Notes: generated from the letters alone by a model not told the origin. Positions 32,140 to 40,406 are shown, counted from the first letter of the stretch. The stretch is DNA of 64,000 nucleotides from Salipaludibacillus sp. CUR1 (GCF_021028955.1 NZ_JAIWPE010000094.1:124001-188000); one strand, 5' to 3'. A program made the numbers and translations.

Positions 32140-32853
32140 ATGAAAACTTATATGAAAACTGCGGGATTAGCGTTGACTGTTCCGCTCGTTTTAATGGCGT
32201 GCGAAACAGACAATAACGGAGAAGGCGGAGAAAACGGCGAGAATAATAACCTGCTGAATAATGAAAACAATGATGAGAGCACCGCTTCGGAAGAAGTTGA
32301 CGAACTTGCTGGCGACTATGGCCTCACTGTATCGACTGATGAAGCTGAAGAGATGTCAGACGAGCAGGGCAAAGAAGCGGAAGATGTCTCTCTTGATGAA
32401 TTAGAAGAAGCATTTGAAGTCATTTCCACGGCTCAGGATACAGAACGATTGGAGTTTATAGAATCGCCTGAACAAGGAGAAATGGAAGAATCCGGTTCGG
32501 CAACGGGGAACTATCAGGCACCGGGTGTTGAAACAGATGAGATTAGTGCTGTTCAGGTCAGCTTTCAATACGAATTAGAAGGTGATCTGGAAGATGAAGA
32601 AAGATATCCGACTTTCGGAGATGTCTCTGATGTAGAGCCGGCAATGGAAGAAGAGGGGATCATGCGATGGAATACAGATAACGTAGAAGTAGACACAGCT
32701 GGAGCAGGGACTGTGGCCGAAATTTTCGTGACTGGATCCTGGGACCTTCTGGGAGAATATGAAGGGACAGAGGTCGCCCTCTCTGAACCGGATGAATGGA
32801 TGGTCGAGTTTTCGACTGATGTCTTTATGGGCATTGAAGAACAGGAAGGATAA
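32140..32853 (+). CDS. Acidic lipoprotein, unknown function
   Basis: 237 residues from the ATG with AAAGGGTG upstream. Signal peptide with lipobox VLMAC (Cys about 20), then a strongly acidic Asn/Glu/Ser linker. The C-terminal part (about 125-237) alternates beta-like segments: ISAVQVSFQYELEGDLEDEERYP, GIMRWNTDNVEVDTAGAGTVAEIFVTGSWDLLGEYEG. I do not recognise the domain. The net negative charge matches other exported proteins in this window and a saline habitat. Monocistronic with its own terminator. Confidence 0.7.
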   Translation: MKTYMKTAGLALTVPLVLMACETDNNGEGGENGENNNLLNNENNDESTASEEVDELAGDYGLTVSTDEAEEMSDEQGKEAEDVSLDELEEAFEVISTAQDTERLEFIESPEQGEMEESGSATGNYQAPGVETDEISAVQVSFQYELEGDLEDEERYPTFGDVSDVEPAMEEEGIMRWNTDNVEVDTAGAGTVAEIFVTGSWDLLGEYEGTEVALSEPDEWMVEFSTDVFMGIEEQEG

Positions 32854-32864
32854 ACCTGATTCTG

Positions 32865-32898
32865 GAAAGCCGTTCCTTAAAGGGGCGGCTTTCTTTTT
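32865..32898 (+). terminator. Terminator after acidic lipoprotein gene
   Basis: Stem GAAAGCCG/CGGCTTTC with a 13-nt loop, then TTTTT. Confidence 0.8.
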
Positions 32899-32909
32899 GC
32901 GGCCTTTGT

Positions 32910-33251
32910 TTATCCCCACCTGAGGTTCATGGTCATGCGGCAGCAGGGAGAGAGTTGTGGAGTATCCGCAGTTAAATTGAAAGTAACAGACATCGGTGTG
33001 TATGAAGTGGTTATGTCTGTTGTGCCTGCCGCGGCATGAACGATCCGGTTGACTGTCTCGTTCTGGCCTGCCTGTGCGGCTTCCATTAATTGCTGCATTG
33101 TCTCCGGTGAAGCAAGTAATCGTTCAATTAACAGGTTTCCTCGAGCAGTAAGAGAAGCATACGTTTGTAAGGACTGTTGGAATAAGGACGGATCTACCGG
33201 CGGGTACTGCCTGCGCCAGTTCTGTCCACAGTAAGTGTTACGCCAATACAT
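32910..33251 (-). CDS. Putative spore coat protein, YuzC-like
   Basis: 113 residues. N-terminal MYWRNTYCGQNWRRQYPP, a helical middle (DPSLFQQSLQTYASLTARGNLLIERLLASPETMQQLMEAAQAGQ), then a beta-rich end with TSYTPMSVTFNL and CCRMTMNLRW. The aromatic start, central helix and C-terminal Cys-Cys followed by a short strand match the YuzC family of inner-spore-coat proteins as I recall it. No signal peptide. It is convergent with the acidic lipoprotein gene and divergent from the BCCT carrier. Confidence 0.55.
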   Translation of the reverse strand: MYWRNTYCGQNWRRQYPPVDPSLFQQSLQTYASLTARGNLLIERLLASPETMQQLMEAAQAGQNETVNRIVHAAAGTTDITTSYTPMSVTFNLTADTPQLSPCCRMTMNLRWG

Positions 33252-33433
33252 CGCACGTCGCCCCCTTTTTATCCCACACTATGCCTAATAACCTCAAAGT
33301 GTGCACTGTCACAGCCTCCTCTTTCTTCAAGTTACTTCCATTGCTTTTTGTATTCACTCTGTTATAATTGCGACTTGTGTGCTTAAAACACTATTAAAAC
33401 CAAACTATTAATATATTATTTAGGAGGCTAATT

Positions 33434-34960
33434 TTGGATACACAACATAAAATTGACTGGCCGGTAATGGCCATTAGCGGAGGGCTGCTTCTAGTCTTTG
33501 TCATTACCTCTGTAATAAATGCCACGTTAGTAGGAGACGTAGTAAACGCGTCATTTCAGTTCTCTACAGATTATTTCGGGGCTTTTTGGCAAGTGTTAAT
33601 GCTGCTTACGTTTCTAATTGCTTTATTTATTGCATTTTCTAAAAATGGAAAAGTTAAACTGGGTGACCTGGACAAGCCGGAAATGAGTACATTTAAATGG
33701 ATTTCAATTATTATGTGTACGCTGCTTGCGGGAGGTGGTGTGTTTTGGGCCGCGGCTGAACCTATGTACCACTTTTTAACCACACCTCCTATGTATGACG
33801 ATGTAAGTGCGGGGACTTCCGAGGCGGTCGTTCCAGCCCTTACACAATCGTTTTTAGACTGGGGATTTTTAGCATGGGCAATTTTAGGTACTCTGAGCGC
33901 TATTGTGCTTATGTACGGACACTTTAATAAAGGCATGCCGCTTAAACCGCGGACGCTCCTTTACCCGATCTTCGGTGAGAAAATAATGAAGAAAAGTGTT
34001 TTCGGTACGATGGTGGATGCTTTCTCAATAATTGCAGTTGCTGCAGGAACGATCGGGCCAATTGGCTTCTTAGGTTTGCAGGCTGCATACGGGATGGATG
34101 TCCTTTTCGGAGTGCCTAATACTTTTCTGACTCAGCTGATTATTATATTTGGACTTATTGCTATTGCATCGATTTCAGCAGTGACCGGGGTACACAGGGG
34201 TATTCAAATCTTAAGCAGATTTAATATCATTTTTACTTTTATACTCATTGTACTCGTACTCTTATTAGGACCTGGAGCATTTATTTTCGATTCATTTATT
34301 GGCTCATTCGGAGTTTATATGCGCGACTTCTTTGTAAACAGCTTATACCGGGGAGACGGTGAATGGCTGTCTTTCTGGACAATCTTTTTCTGGGGCTGGT
34401 TTATAGGCTACGGGCCGATGATGGCTATCTTTATCAGCAGGATTTCCAGAGGACGGACGATCCGCGAGCTTGTTACAGCTGTTGCTATCATCGCCCCGAT
34501 TGTAACCAACTTCTGGTTTTCTGTAGTAGGAGGCTCCGGTATCTTTTATGAACTTAAAAATGCCGGTTCTGTTTCGGATCCATTGAATGAAGGCGGAATG
34601 CCGGCGGCAATGATTGCTATTGTTGAGCAAATTCCGTTTGGAACAGCCCTTGCGGCTGCTTTCCTGCTGGTAACGGTGGTGTTTGTTGCCACGACGAGTG
34701 ACTCAATGTCTTACACTATCTCTATGGCGGTAACCGGAGGGGGAAACCCTTCAAGTGTTCTGCGTGTCTTTTGGGCCGTTATTATGGGTGCTGTGGCTGC
34801 TGTATTGTTATTTATCGGCGAGGGGAGTATCGATGCCCTTCAGTCCTTTATCGTCTTTACGGCTGTTCCTGTTTCGCTTATTCTGCTGCCAATGCTCTGG
34901 CTTGCACCGAGAGTTGCAGGAGCAATGGCCCGGGACCAGGGGTTTTCTCCAAATAGATAA
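33434..34960 (+). CDS. BCCT-family transporter (osmolyte carrier, OpuD-like)
   Basis: 508 residues from TTG after TAGGAGGCTAATT. Twelve helices; the family signature region appears as FFWGWFIGYGPMMAIFISRISRGRTIRELV, with GGGVFWAAAEPMYHFLTTPP earlier. The canonical WW-x-SWxPF part of the signature is replaced by FWGWFIGYGP, so ligand selectivity may differ from glycine-betaine OpuD. BCCT carriers import betaine, choline, carnitine or related quaternary ammonium compounds with Na+ or H+. Copy A of the dispersed element with a strong terminator hairpin follows at once. Confidence 0.9.
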   Translation: MDTQHKIDWPVMAISGGLLLVFVITSVINATLVGDVVNASFQFSTDYFGAFWQVLMLLTFLIALFIAFSKNGKVKLGDLDKPEMSTFKWISIIMCTLLAGGGVFWAAAEPMYHFLTTPPMYDDVSAGTSEAVVPALTQSFLDWGFLAWAILGTLSAIVLMYGHFNKGMPLKPRTLLYPIFGEKIMKKSVFGTMVDAFSIIAVAAGTIGPIGFLGLQAAYGMDVLFGVPNTFLTQLIIIFGLIAIASISAVTGVHRGIQILSRFNIIFTFILIVLVLLLGPGAFIFDSFIGSFGVYMRDFFVNSLYRGDGEWLSFWTIFFWGWFIGYGPMMAIFISRISRGRTIRELVTAVAIIAPIVTNFWFSVVGGSGIFYELKNAGSVSDPLNEGGMPAAMIAIVEQIPFGTALAAAFLLVTVVFVATTSDSMSYTISMAVTGGGNPSSVLRVFWAVIMGAVAAVLLFIGEGSIDALQSFIVFTAVPVSLILLPMLWLAPRVAGAMARDQGFSPNR

Positions 34961-34979
34961 GGATATAAGCATACCTGAT

Positions 34980-35173
34980 GCTGGGACAAAAGAATAGTAC
35001 TCATAAAGACAGCCGCACAAAATTTTCGAATTTTGTGCGGCTGTTCTTTTTGAGAAAAGAAGTGATTTTAGTCCGCCAGACGGACGATTACCCAGGGGCT
35101 TGTCCTTTTAGTAACACACTTTATAAAAGGTTTTTAAAATTATTGTTCGTCTTTGTATTTAGTTTTACCCAGC
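34980..35173 (+). repeat. Dispersed TIR element, copy A (internally deleted)
   Basis: 194 bp between GCTGGGACAAAA and TTTTACCCAGC. It contains the left-end hairpin AGCCGCACAAAATT/AATTTTGTGCGGCT followed by a T run (a ready terminator for the BCCT gene), then the CCGCCAGACGGAC and CCCAGGGGCTTGTC segments shared with other copies, and the right end. The middle part found in copies B and E is missing. No coding capacity. Confidence 0.75.
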
Positions 35174-35275
35174 CTCTTGTTGGTGTTCAAAATGCTTAAT
35201 TGTCTGGTTTAAATTTCCTGGAAACGCGGAAAAACAAATGATAGCGCTTACTAAAATAAAGAAAGGAATGAGTCG

Positions 35276-36685
35276 ATGTCCATTAAGGAGACCCAGAATA
35301 AAATTGAAGCCATAATGGATCAGCTGTATAAAGAGGAAGAATTTCTCACTGAGGAAAAAGGGGAAAGCCGCCAAAAGGTCTTCGATTCAGGAAAAGAAGT
35401 TCTCACCACGACAGATAAAATAATTAAAAGTTATATAAGGGTCCCTAAGGATAACCGGGAAATTGTAAGAATTCCTGCCTACAGAATCCAGCATAATAAC
35501 ATTGCCGGATTTTATAAAGGCGGGATCCGGTTCAGCCAAGGAGTAAATGAAGAAGAAGTAGAAAACCTGGCTGTTCTAATGACCTTGAAAAATGCGCTCC
35601 ACGGCCTTCCTTATGGAGGAGCAAAAGGTGGAGTTGATATAAACCCAAAGGATTTTTCACCAAGAGAATTAAATATGGTATCCAGAAAGTACGTTCAGCG
35701 GTTTGCCCCGGATATAGGACCGACACGCGATATCCCCGCTCCAGACATGGGGACGGATGAGAGAGTCATGGACTGGATGATAGGAGAATATAAAACAATT
35801 CACCCCGGGCAGAACTACTTAGGTGCGTTCACAGGTAAAAGTATTGAGAATGGCGGGGCATTTGGGAGAAGGGAAGCAACTGGGAAAGGGGTTTACCATA
35901 CTTATTTATGGCTTGTAAATGAATGGGCCGGAAAACAGCAGGAAGAGGAATTGAATCTTGAAGACGGAGTCCACAGGAAGCAATTTAATGTTCTGAAACG
36001 AATTTACGAACAGCATAAAAACAGACAGCCGGTCCGGCTTGCAGTGCAAGGCTTCGGAAATGTTGGAGGAGTGGCAGCTTACATGGCTTATCACTGCCGG
36101 CATTCCGCCCACCATGTAGTGGCGGTCAGCGATCATCTTGTCACTTTATATAATGAAAACGGGCTGGATATAGACAGGCTTCTCGCCTATCATCGGCAGC
36201 ATCATCAGCTGCCTGCAACAGAAGAGGAACTATCGGAGGCGGAAGTGGAGGCCGTCCCTCTTCACAGGGATGACATCCTTACACTTGATATGGACGTGTT
36301 TATACTAGCTGCTATTGAAGATCAAATAACAGAGAAAAATATGAAGGAAGTAAAAGCAGATATTCTCGTAGAAGGAGCCAATGCTCCTATTACTTCTGAA
36401 GCCGACAGTTATTTACACGAAGCAGGCAAGGTTGTTATTCCTGATATTCTTGCTAATGCAGGAGGTGTATTGGTCTCTTACCTTGAATGGAAGCAGGACC
36501 GCATTACCAGGTTTTATACCGAAGATGAAGTGCTGATTGAAATGTACGACCAGTTGTCTAAAACCTGTGACAAAGTATTTCCTGATTATTTTAACGACAG
36601 ACTGCCTGACATCAGAAATACGTGTTATTTAAAGGCTTTAAAGCAATTATTTCTTCTTTTATATAAACACGGGAAGCTATATTAA
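35276..36685 (+). CDS. Glutamate dehydrogenase
   Basis: 469 residues after AAGGAATGAGTCG. GDH landmarks: YKGGIRFSQGVNEEEVENLAVLMTLKNAL, PYGGAKGGVDINP (catalytic Lys), DIPAPDMGTDERVMDWM, NAD(P)-binding LAVQGFGNVGGVAAY and VEGANAPITSEAD. It interconverts glutamate and 2-oxoglutarate, probably NAD-linked as in RocG/GudB. It is about 40 residues longer than RocG, largely through a charged insertion between the two domains (about 205-245: EWAGKQQEEELNLEDGVHRK and following). The histidine operon downstream would feed it glutamate. Confidence 0.93.
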   Translation: MSIKETQNKIEAIMDQLYKEEEFLTEEKGESRQKVFDSGKEVLTTTDKIIKSYIRVPKDNREIVRIPAYRIQHNNIAGFYKGGIRFSQGVNEEEVENLAVLMTLKNALHGLPYGGAKGGVDINPKDFSPRELNMVSRKYVQRFAPDIGPTRDIPAPDMGTDERVMDWMIGEYKTIHPGQNYLGAFTGKSIENGGAFGRREATGKGVYHTYLWLVNEWAGKQQEEELNLEDGVHRKQFNVLKRIYEQHKNRQPVRLAVQGFGNVGGVAAYMAYHCRHSAHHVVAVSDHLVTLYNENGLDIDRLLAYHRQHHQLPATEEELSEAEVEAVPLHRDDILTLDMDVFILAAIEDQITEKNMKEVKADILVEGANAPITSEADSYLHEAGKVVIPDILANAGGVLVSYLEWKQDRITRFYTEDEVLIEMYDQLSKTCDKVFPDYFNDRLPDIRNTCYLKALKQLFLLLYKHGKLY

Positions 36686-36781
36686 GGTTAAATTATAAAG
36701 AAATTTATTAGATTTGTTTAATTTTTTTCTGTAATGGGAACCGGTTAATTAACATGATCAATTAAGAAGGAGCTGAAAAAT

Positions 36782-36850
36782 ATGTTACGGACTATTCTAA
36801 TGATTATAGGTGCAATTGTAGTAGTGAGTCTTTTATTAAGCTTGCTCTAA
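36782..36850 (+). CDS. Predicted 22-residue hydrophobic membrane peptide
   Basis: ATG at 36782 preceded by AAGGAG at 8-9 nt; translation MLRTILMIIGAIVVVSLLLS ending LL then TAA. It is a single transmembrane segment with one Arg at the N-terminus. Strong ribosome site, clean intergenic placement between the dehydrogenase and a small hydrophilic protein gene and perfect hydrophobicity argue for expression. It could be a regulatory micropeptide or the hydrophobic partner of a toxin system; no function is claimed. Confidence 0.5.
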   Translation: MLRTILMIIGAIVVVSLLLSLL

Positions 36851-36923
36851 CTAAGAAAGTTACCGGTTGATTATGAGTGTGTTTCTTGTTCTTTAAGAAG
36901 AAACAATGGACAGGAGGGTCAGC

Positions 36924-37121
36924 ATGCCGGATAAACACGATAAAAATGAAAAAGAAAGTGCTTTTAAGAGCAGTAAAGAAAAGCAAATGGAACGGGATCA
37001 GAAACAGATGCCGATTGATGAACTTCCTCTCGAAGATATAAAATACGAAGAGGAAGAGCAGAGAGGCAAAAATAAAGACAAGACGAAAAACCGTTCATCT
37101 ACAGATAAAGACCGGAGCTGA
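36924..37121 (+). CDS. Small hydrophilic charged protein (65 aa)
   Basis: 65 residues from the ATG with AGGAGG 7 nt upstream. Nearly all residues are charged or polar (MPDKHDKNEKESAFKSSKEK at the start, ELPLEDIKYEEEEQRGK in the middle), so it is probably disordered. It has no family that I recognise. Small proteins of this type in Bacillaceae are often stress- or spore-related. A good terminator follows. Confidence 0.65.
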   Translation: MPDKHDKNEKESAFKSSKEKQMERDQKQMPIDELPLEDIKYEEEEQRGKNKDKTKNRSSTDKDRS

Positions 37122-37137
37122 GGCTTCGGTCTTTTTT
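37107..37137 (+). terminator. Terminator after small hydrophilic gene
   Basis: Stem AAAGACCG/CGGTCTTT overlapping the stop region, then TTTTTT. Confidence 0.75.
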
Positions 37138-37246
37138 GTGGACGTTTAAAGGCAAGTGAGGGCAGGCACCCGAAACTTTGCTCCTTCATAGGATATCTCT
37201 GAATAAGGGAATGGGCAATTTATCAGGAAATGAAGGAGTGAAATAA

Positions 37247-38167
37247 GTGGATGTAAGTAATGATTGGAATTTATACGTTAGTGAAGTGGATGAGTGGATG
37301 ACCAGGCTGGAAAAAGGAGTGAGTATCCGCTCTGAGGATCCTTTTTCAGAGGAAAAAGAAAGGGTTATTGAGGAGCTGGAAACTTTAAAAAATTTAAGAG
37401 GGAAACTCCTGGAGGATGAGCAAAACGAGGAGCTCCAGCAAGTTTTCACACAGCAAGTCAGCCGTCTCTCCCAATCTTACGAACATTGGCGGTCACTTTA
37501 CGGCGCCAGCCGGGCTGAACTGACTGGCGGAAATAATCGAAGAATTCCGCCTGGAGAACATAGGCTCCCGCCCCTGCCCTATAGATACGATGCGTTAGAA
37601 CCGGTAATTGCAGAAGAAATTATGAGACTGCATCATCAGGAGCACCACCAGAGTTATGTGGACGGGTTAAATAAAGCAGAGATGGAAATGAAAAAAGCCC
37701 GTGAGACAGATGATTTTGATTTAATCAGACATTGGGAAAGAGAGGCGGCCTTCCATGGAGCCGGTCATTATCTTCATACGATGTTCTGGAAGAATATGAG
37801 TCCTGCAGGAGGAGGGAAGCCGTCTGGTCAGCTCCTCAGGCAAATTACACAGGATTTTGGAAGTTTTGATGCTTTTAAAAGGCATTTCAGCGAAGCAGCA
37901 AATAAAGTACAGGGAGTCGGCTGGGCCCTTTTAGTCTGGGCACCGAGAGCACGTCGCCTGGAAATTCTGCAGGCGGAATTCCATCATTTGCTGAGCCAGC
38001 AGGATATGATCCCGCTGCTAGGCCTGGATGTCTGGGAGCATGCTTATTATTTGCAATATAAAAATAAACGTGAAGAATACGTGGATAATTTCTGGAAAGT
38101 CATTGACTGGGATAATGTGGCTGCAAGGTTTAAGCAGGCACGCCAGGTAAAGTGGGAACCGTATTAA
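37247..38167 (+). CDS. Fe/Mn superoxide dismutase with N-terminal extension (SodF-like)
   Basis: 306 residues from GTG with GAAGGAG 8 nt upstream. An N-terminal helical region of about 100 residues (SEVDEWMTRLEKGVSIRSE and following) precedes the SOD core: LPPLPYRYDALEPVIAEEIMRLHHQEHHQSYVDGLN (His ligand), FHGAGHYLHTMFWKNMSP (His ligand), GVGWALLVW, and LLGLDVWEHAYYLQYKNKREEYVDNFW (Asp and His ligands). The extension, also present in B. subtilis SodF, has unknown function. Copy B of the dispersed element follows immediately. Confidence 0.92.
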   Translation: MDVSNDWNLYVSEVDEWMTRLEKGVSIRSEDPFSEEKERVIEELETLKNLRGKLLEDEQNEELQQVFTQQVSRLSQSYEHWRSLYGASRAELTGGNNRRIPPGEHRLPPLPYRYDALEPVIAEEIMRLHHQEHHQSYVDGLNKAEMEMKKARETDDFDLIRHWEREAAFHGAGHYLHTMFWKNMSPAGGGKPSGQLLRQITQDFGSFDAFKRHFSEAANKVQGVGWALLVWAPRARRLEILQAEFHHLLSQQDMIPLLGLDVWEHAYYLQYKNKREEYVDNFWKVIDWDNVAARFKQARQVKWEPY

Positions 38168-38174
38168 TCAAAAG

Positions 38175-38504
38175 GCTGAGAGAAAAAATAGTAATCATAA
38201 AGAAAGCCGAATAAATCTTATAATTTTTGTTCGGCTGTTCTTTTTGAGAAAAGGACTGATTTCAGTCCGCCAGGCGGACGCTTGCCCAGGGGCTTGTCTT
38301 CAGCTAAATTCAACTCAGCCTGGAGCTTCGTTGAATTGGATCTTCAGCCTGCGCTTACTCCCTGTGGCGTCGCCGCCTTCTGTCCTTCAATCAAAAAGCA
38401 GAGGCTATAAAATATGTGGCAAAACTAAAAGTGACCCATATTATAAAATGTCTGATAAAATTATTGTTCGTCTTTTACAAACTTGTCTTTAGTTTTGTCT
38501 CAGC
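38175..38504 (+). repeat. Dispersed TIR element, copy B (full length)
   Basis: 330 bp starting GCTGAGAGAAAAAATAG and ending TAGTTTTGTCTCAGC, so the ends are inverted repeats around GAGACAAAA. The left end has hairpin AGCCGAATAAA/TTTTTGTTCGGCT plus T run. The interior has TTCAGTCCGCCAGGCGGAC, a hairpin of TTCAACTCAGCC and GTTGAA, and CCCTGTGGCGTCGCCGCC. No ORF or transposase; MITE-like. Confidence 0.8.
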
Positions 38505-38516
38505 ATCTTATAAAAA

Positions 38517-38927
38517 TCAGTCAGCCATGTGTGGGGAATCCGCATCAGGCTGAAGAAATTCTATTTTATTTCCGTCCGGGTCCCTCACCCAGCATTGATA
38601 GTTTCCGCCTTTTCCCCGTTTAGGTTTTATATCTAAAGAGACACCTTGCCCCTCCAGGTGATCTGCGACGCGGTTAACCTCCTCAACCAGGAGGCATAGA
38701 TGGTGAACGCCAATTTCCCGGTCAAGCGACTCTTGCTTGTTTTTTCCACCGTGGAAAAGTTCAATAAATTGGCGGGGGCCGGTCTGAACGTATTCAATCC
38801 ATGGCTGGCCCTTATCATCTTTTACTTGAAATGCGTGCTTCAACCCGAGGATGTCCGTATAAAAGTGTAACGATTTTTCCATGTCTTCAACAGTTAAGGC
38901 GATGTGTGCGAGACCTTTAATCATCAT
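38517..38927 (-). CDS. VOC-family protein (glyoxalase/bleomycin-resistance fold)
   Basis: 136 residues. Two beta-alpha-beta-beta-beta modules: LAHIALTVEDMEKSLHFYTDILGLKHAF (His metal ligand) and GVHHLCLLVEEVNRVADHLEGQGVSL (His ligand), with YVQTGPRQFIELFHGG (Glu ligand) and CWVRDPDGNKIEFLQ (Glu ligand). All four potential metal-binding positions are filled, as in glyoxalase I-like enzymes. Substrate unknown. Single gene. Confidence 0.88.
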   Translation of the reverse strand: MMIKGLAHIALTVEDMEKSLHFYTDILGLKHAFQVKDDKGQPWIEYVQTGPRQFIELFHGGKNKQESLDREIGVHHLCLLVEEVNRVADHLEGQGVSLDIKPKRGKGGNYQCWVRDPDGNKIEFLQPDADSPHMAD

Positions 38928-39129
38928 ACCAGCTCCTTAAAGTGTAATAATAAATAAATCTTTTAATTTATCAGCCTGATATTTGCTTGAACTTGTTTCT
39001 CCATTATAGTAAAATTGTCTTTGCTTGGGAAACAATAGAGTTTCTGAGATTCTATTTTAAAAAAATTGTTAAAATATATATAAATACAAATAGACAGGTG
39101 GAAATGCTGCGGACAAAAGAGCCGTACAT

Positions 39130-39176
39130 AAGCCGAAAAGGATGTGCACGTGACGTGTATCCTTTTCGGCTTTTTT
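39130..39176 (+). terminator. Strong hairpin just upstream of a gene (attenuator or sRNA 3' end)
   Basis: Perfect 14-bp stem AAGCCGAAAAGGAT/ATCCTTTTCGGCTT with a 15-nt loop and TTTTTT, ending 24 bp before the next ATG. An AT-rich promoter-like region (TTGTTA and TATATA-type boxes near 39067-39085) lies upstream, so either a short RNA of about 90 nt ends here or the downstream gene is attenuated. Confidence 0.6.
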
Positions 39177-39199
39177 ATTTTTCGGAAAGGGGAGCAGGA

Positions 39200-39403
39200 A
39201 TGAATTATTTAATTGACCACGAACAGAAACTTATTCACAGAACAACTTTTGCCAATGACAAATGCCGCTTTCACGAAACACCGCTGGAAAAAAGAGAATT
39301 CACTCATTATGCAGGATACCTTAAAAATTTAATTTCAGACGACGGGTATAAAGAATGCGGGTATTGTCATTTGAAGGCCGTTAAACCAGAGTTTATGGAT
39401 TAA
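39200..39403 (+). CDS. Small protein with C-terminal CxxC (67 aa)
   Basis: 67 residues from the ATG after AAAGGGGAGCAGGA. The reading frame is open far upstream, but that part overlaps the terminator hairpin and is not supported. Sequence MNYLIDHEQKLIHRTTFAND, CRFHETPLEKREFTHYAGY, then GYKECGYCHLKAVKPEFMD. The CGYC pair plus Cys and His upstream could bind zinc. I recall similar short Bacillaceae hypothetical proteins but no function. Confidence 0.68.
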   Translation: MNYLIDHEQKLIHRTTFANDKCRFHETPLEKREFTHYAGYLKNLISDDGYKECGYCHLKAVKPEFMD

Positions 39404-39488
39404 TTGAAGATACAGATGGGCTGTTTAATAACTGTGAATTAAGATATAATAAGAGGGAATTGATAAGAATAATAAAGGGTGTGACATT

Positions 39489-40196
39489 ATGCCAACACAC
39501 AACTCTCAGACATACTCTGAAATTTCCAGTTACATAGGCAGGCTGATCAGGGACAAGTTTGGAAAAGGTCCGACGTCTGTTTTCGTAACAATCAAATCTC
39601 CCTTTATTACGATTTATTTACGTGATTTTCTGGCGTCAATGGAGAGGGTCCTTCTGGAGAAAGGCGAGAGAAAGCGGGTAGAAGAAACGCGGGATTTGTT
39701 GCTGGAGGAACTGTTAAACGATATTATATTTAAACTGAAAGAGATAGCTGACATTAATGTAAAGGATCTTCATTACGACTGGAACCTTGAAAACCGGTCA
39801 GGCATGATATTCGGCTGGCTGCCTGAAGGGGAAAAAGAACCGAATGTTTCCGGCTTGCCTTCTTCTCTGGAGGAAAAATTTTATAACGAGATAAATGAAG
39901 CAAGTAAAAGAGGCCAGAAGATGCCTGAAAAAACAGAAGTCTACTGGTTAAACGACAGAACAATCGTTACTAAAAGATCGGGAATATTAGTGACTGTTGA
40001 AAAAGAACTGATAAAAAATGATTTTACCGAAGAACTGAAATTAACGAAACGCCCGATGGAAAAAAGAATGATCGACCAGGAAAAACTTGAAAAAATTTTA
40101 AACCGGAAGATTATTGACACATTTGTAGACTGGAATTTTGCTGAAGATATCGGTTACTTTGTATTTGTTACCTCTCCCGTCAATAATCACTCTTGA
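39489..40196 (+). CDS. DUF2294-family protein, two tandem domains
   Basis: 235 residues after AAAGGGTGTGACATT. The first domain (about 8-112) matches the DUF2294 pattern: SEISSYIGRLIRDKFGKGPTSVFVTIKSPFITIYLRDFLASMERVLLEKGE and RDLLLEELLNDIIFKLKEI. The second (about 130-232) repeats the order YNEINEASKRGQKMPEKTEVYWLNDRTIVTKRSGILVTVEKEL and LNRKIIDTFVDWNFAEDIGYFVFVT. The family occurs in Bacillales and cyanobacteria; its function is not established. A terminator begins at the stop codon. Confidence 0.78.
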   Translation: MPTHNSQTYSEISSYIGRLIRDKFGKGPTSVFVTIKSPFITIYLRDFLASMERVLLEKGERKRVEETRDLLLEELLNDIIFKLKEIADINVKDLHYDWNLENRSGMIFGWLPEGEKEPNVSGLPSSLEEKFYNEINEASKRGQKMPEKTEVYWLNDRTIVTKRSGILVTVEKELIKNDFTEELKLTKRPMEKRMIDQEKLEKILNRKIIDTFVDWNFAEDIGYFVFVTSPVNNHS

Positions 40197-40226
40197 AGAC
40201 CAGCCTGGTATTAAGGCTGGTCTTTA
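40196..40226 (+). terminator. Terminator after DUF2294 gene
   Basis: Perfect stem AGACCAGCC/GGCTGGTCT, then TTT. Confidence 0.8.
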
Positions 40227-40263
40227 CACATTTATCTTGTTCAAAGGATTAAAGTACAGGGAG

Positions 40264-40310
40264 AAACTAAGGCTTTTCGCCAGATTTACCGGCATTAAGC
40301 CTTAGTTTTT
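40264..40310 (+). terminator. Second hairpin with T tail, no gene between
   Basis: AAACTAAGGCTT/AAGCCTTAGTTT stem with a 21-nt loop and TTTTTG tail, 38 bp after the previous terminator. It may end a short independent RNA. Confidence 0.55.
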
Positions 40311-40406
40311 GTTATATTTTTTACAAAATCTTCACAGTGTGAGATTAATTTTCCTATGTGCGGGTAAAAGAATATTACAAAGAGAATACAAAAGGGAGGG
40401 TCATTC

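Noticed and set aside
38987-39199. Long N-terminal extension of the 67-aa Cys protein
   Set aside because: The extension would be translated through a perfect terminator hairpin and has no start signal.
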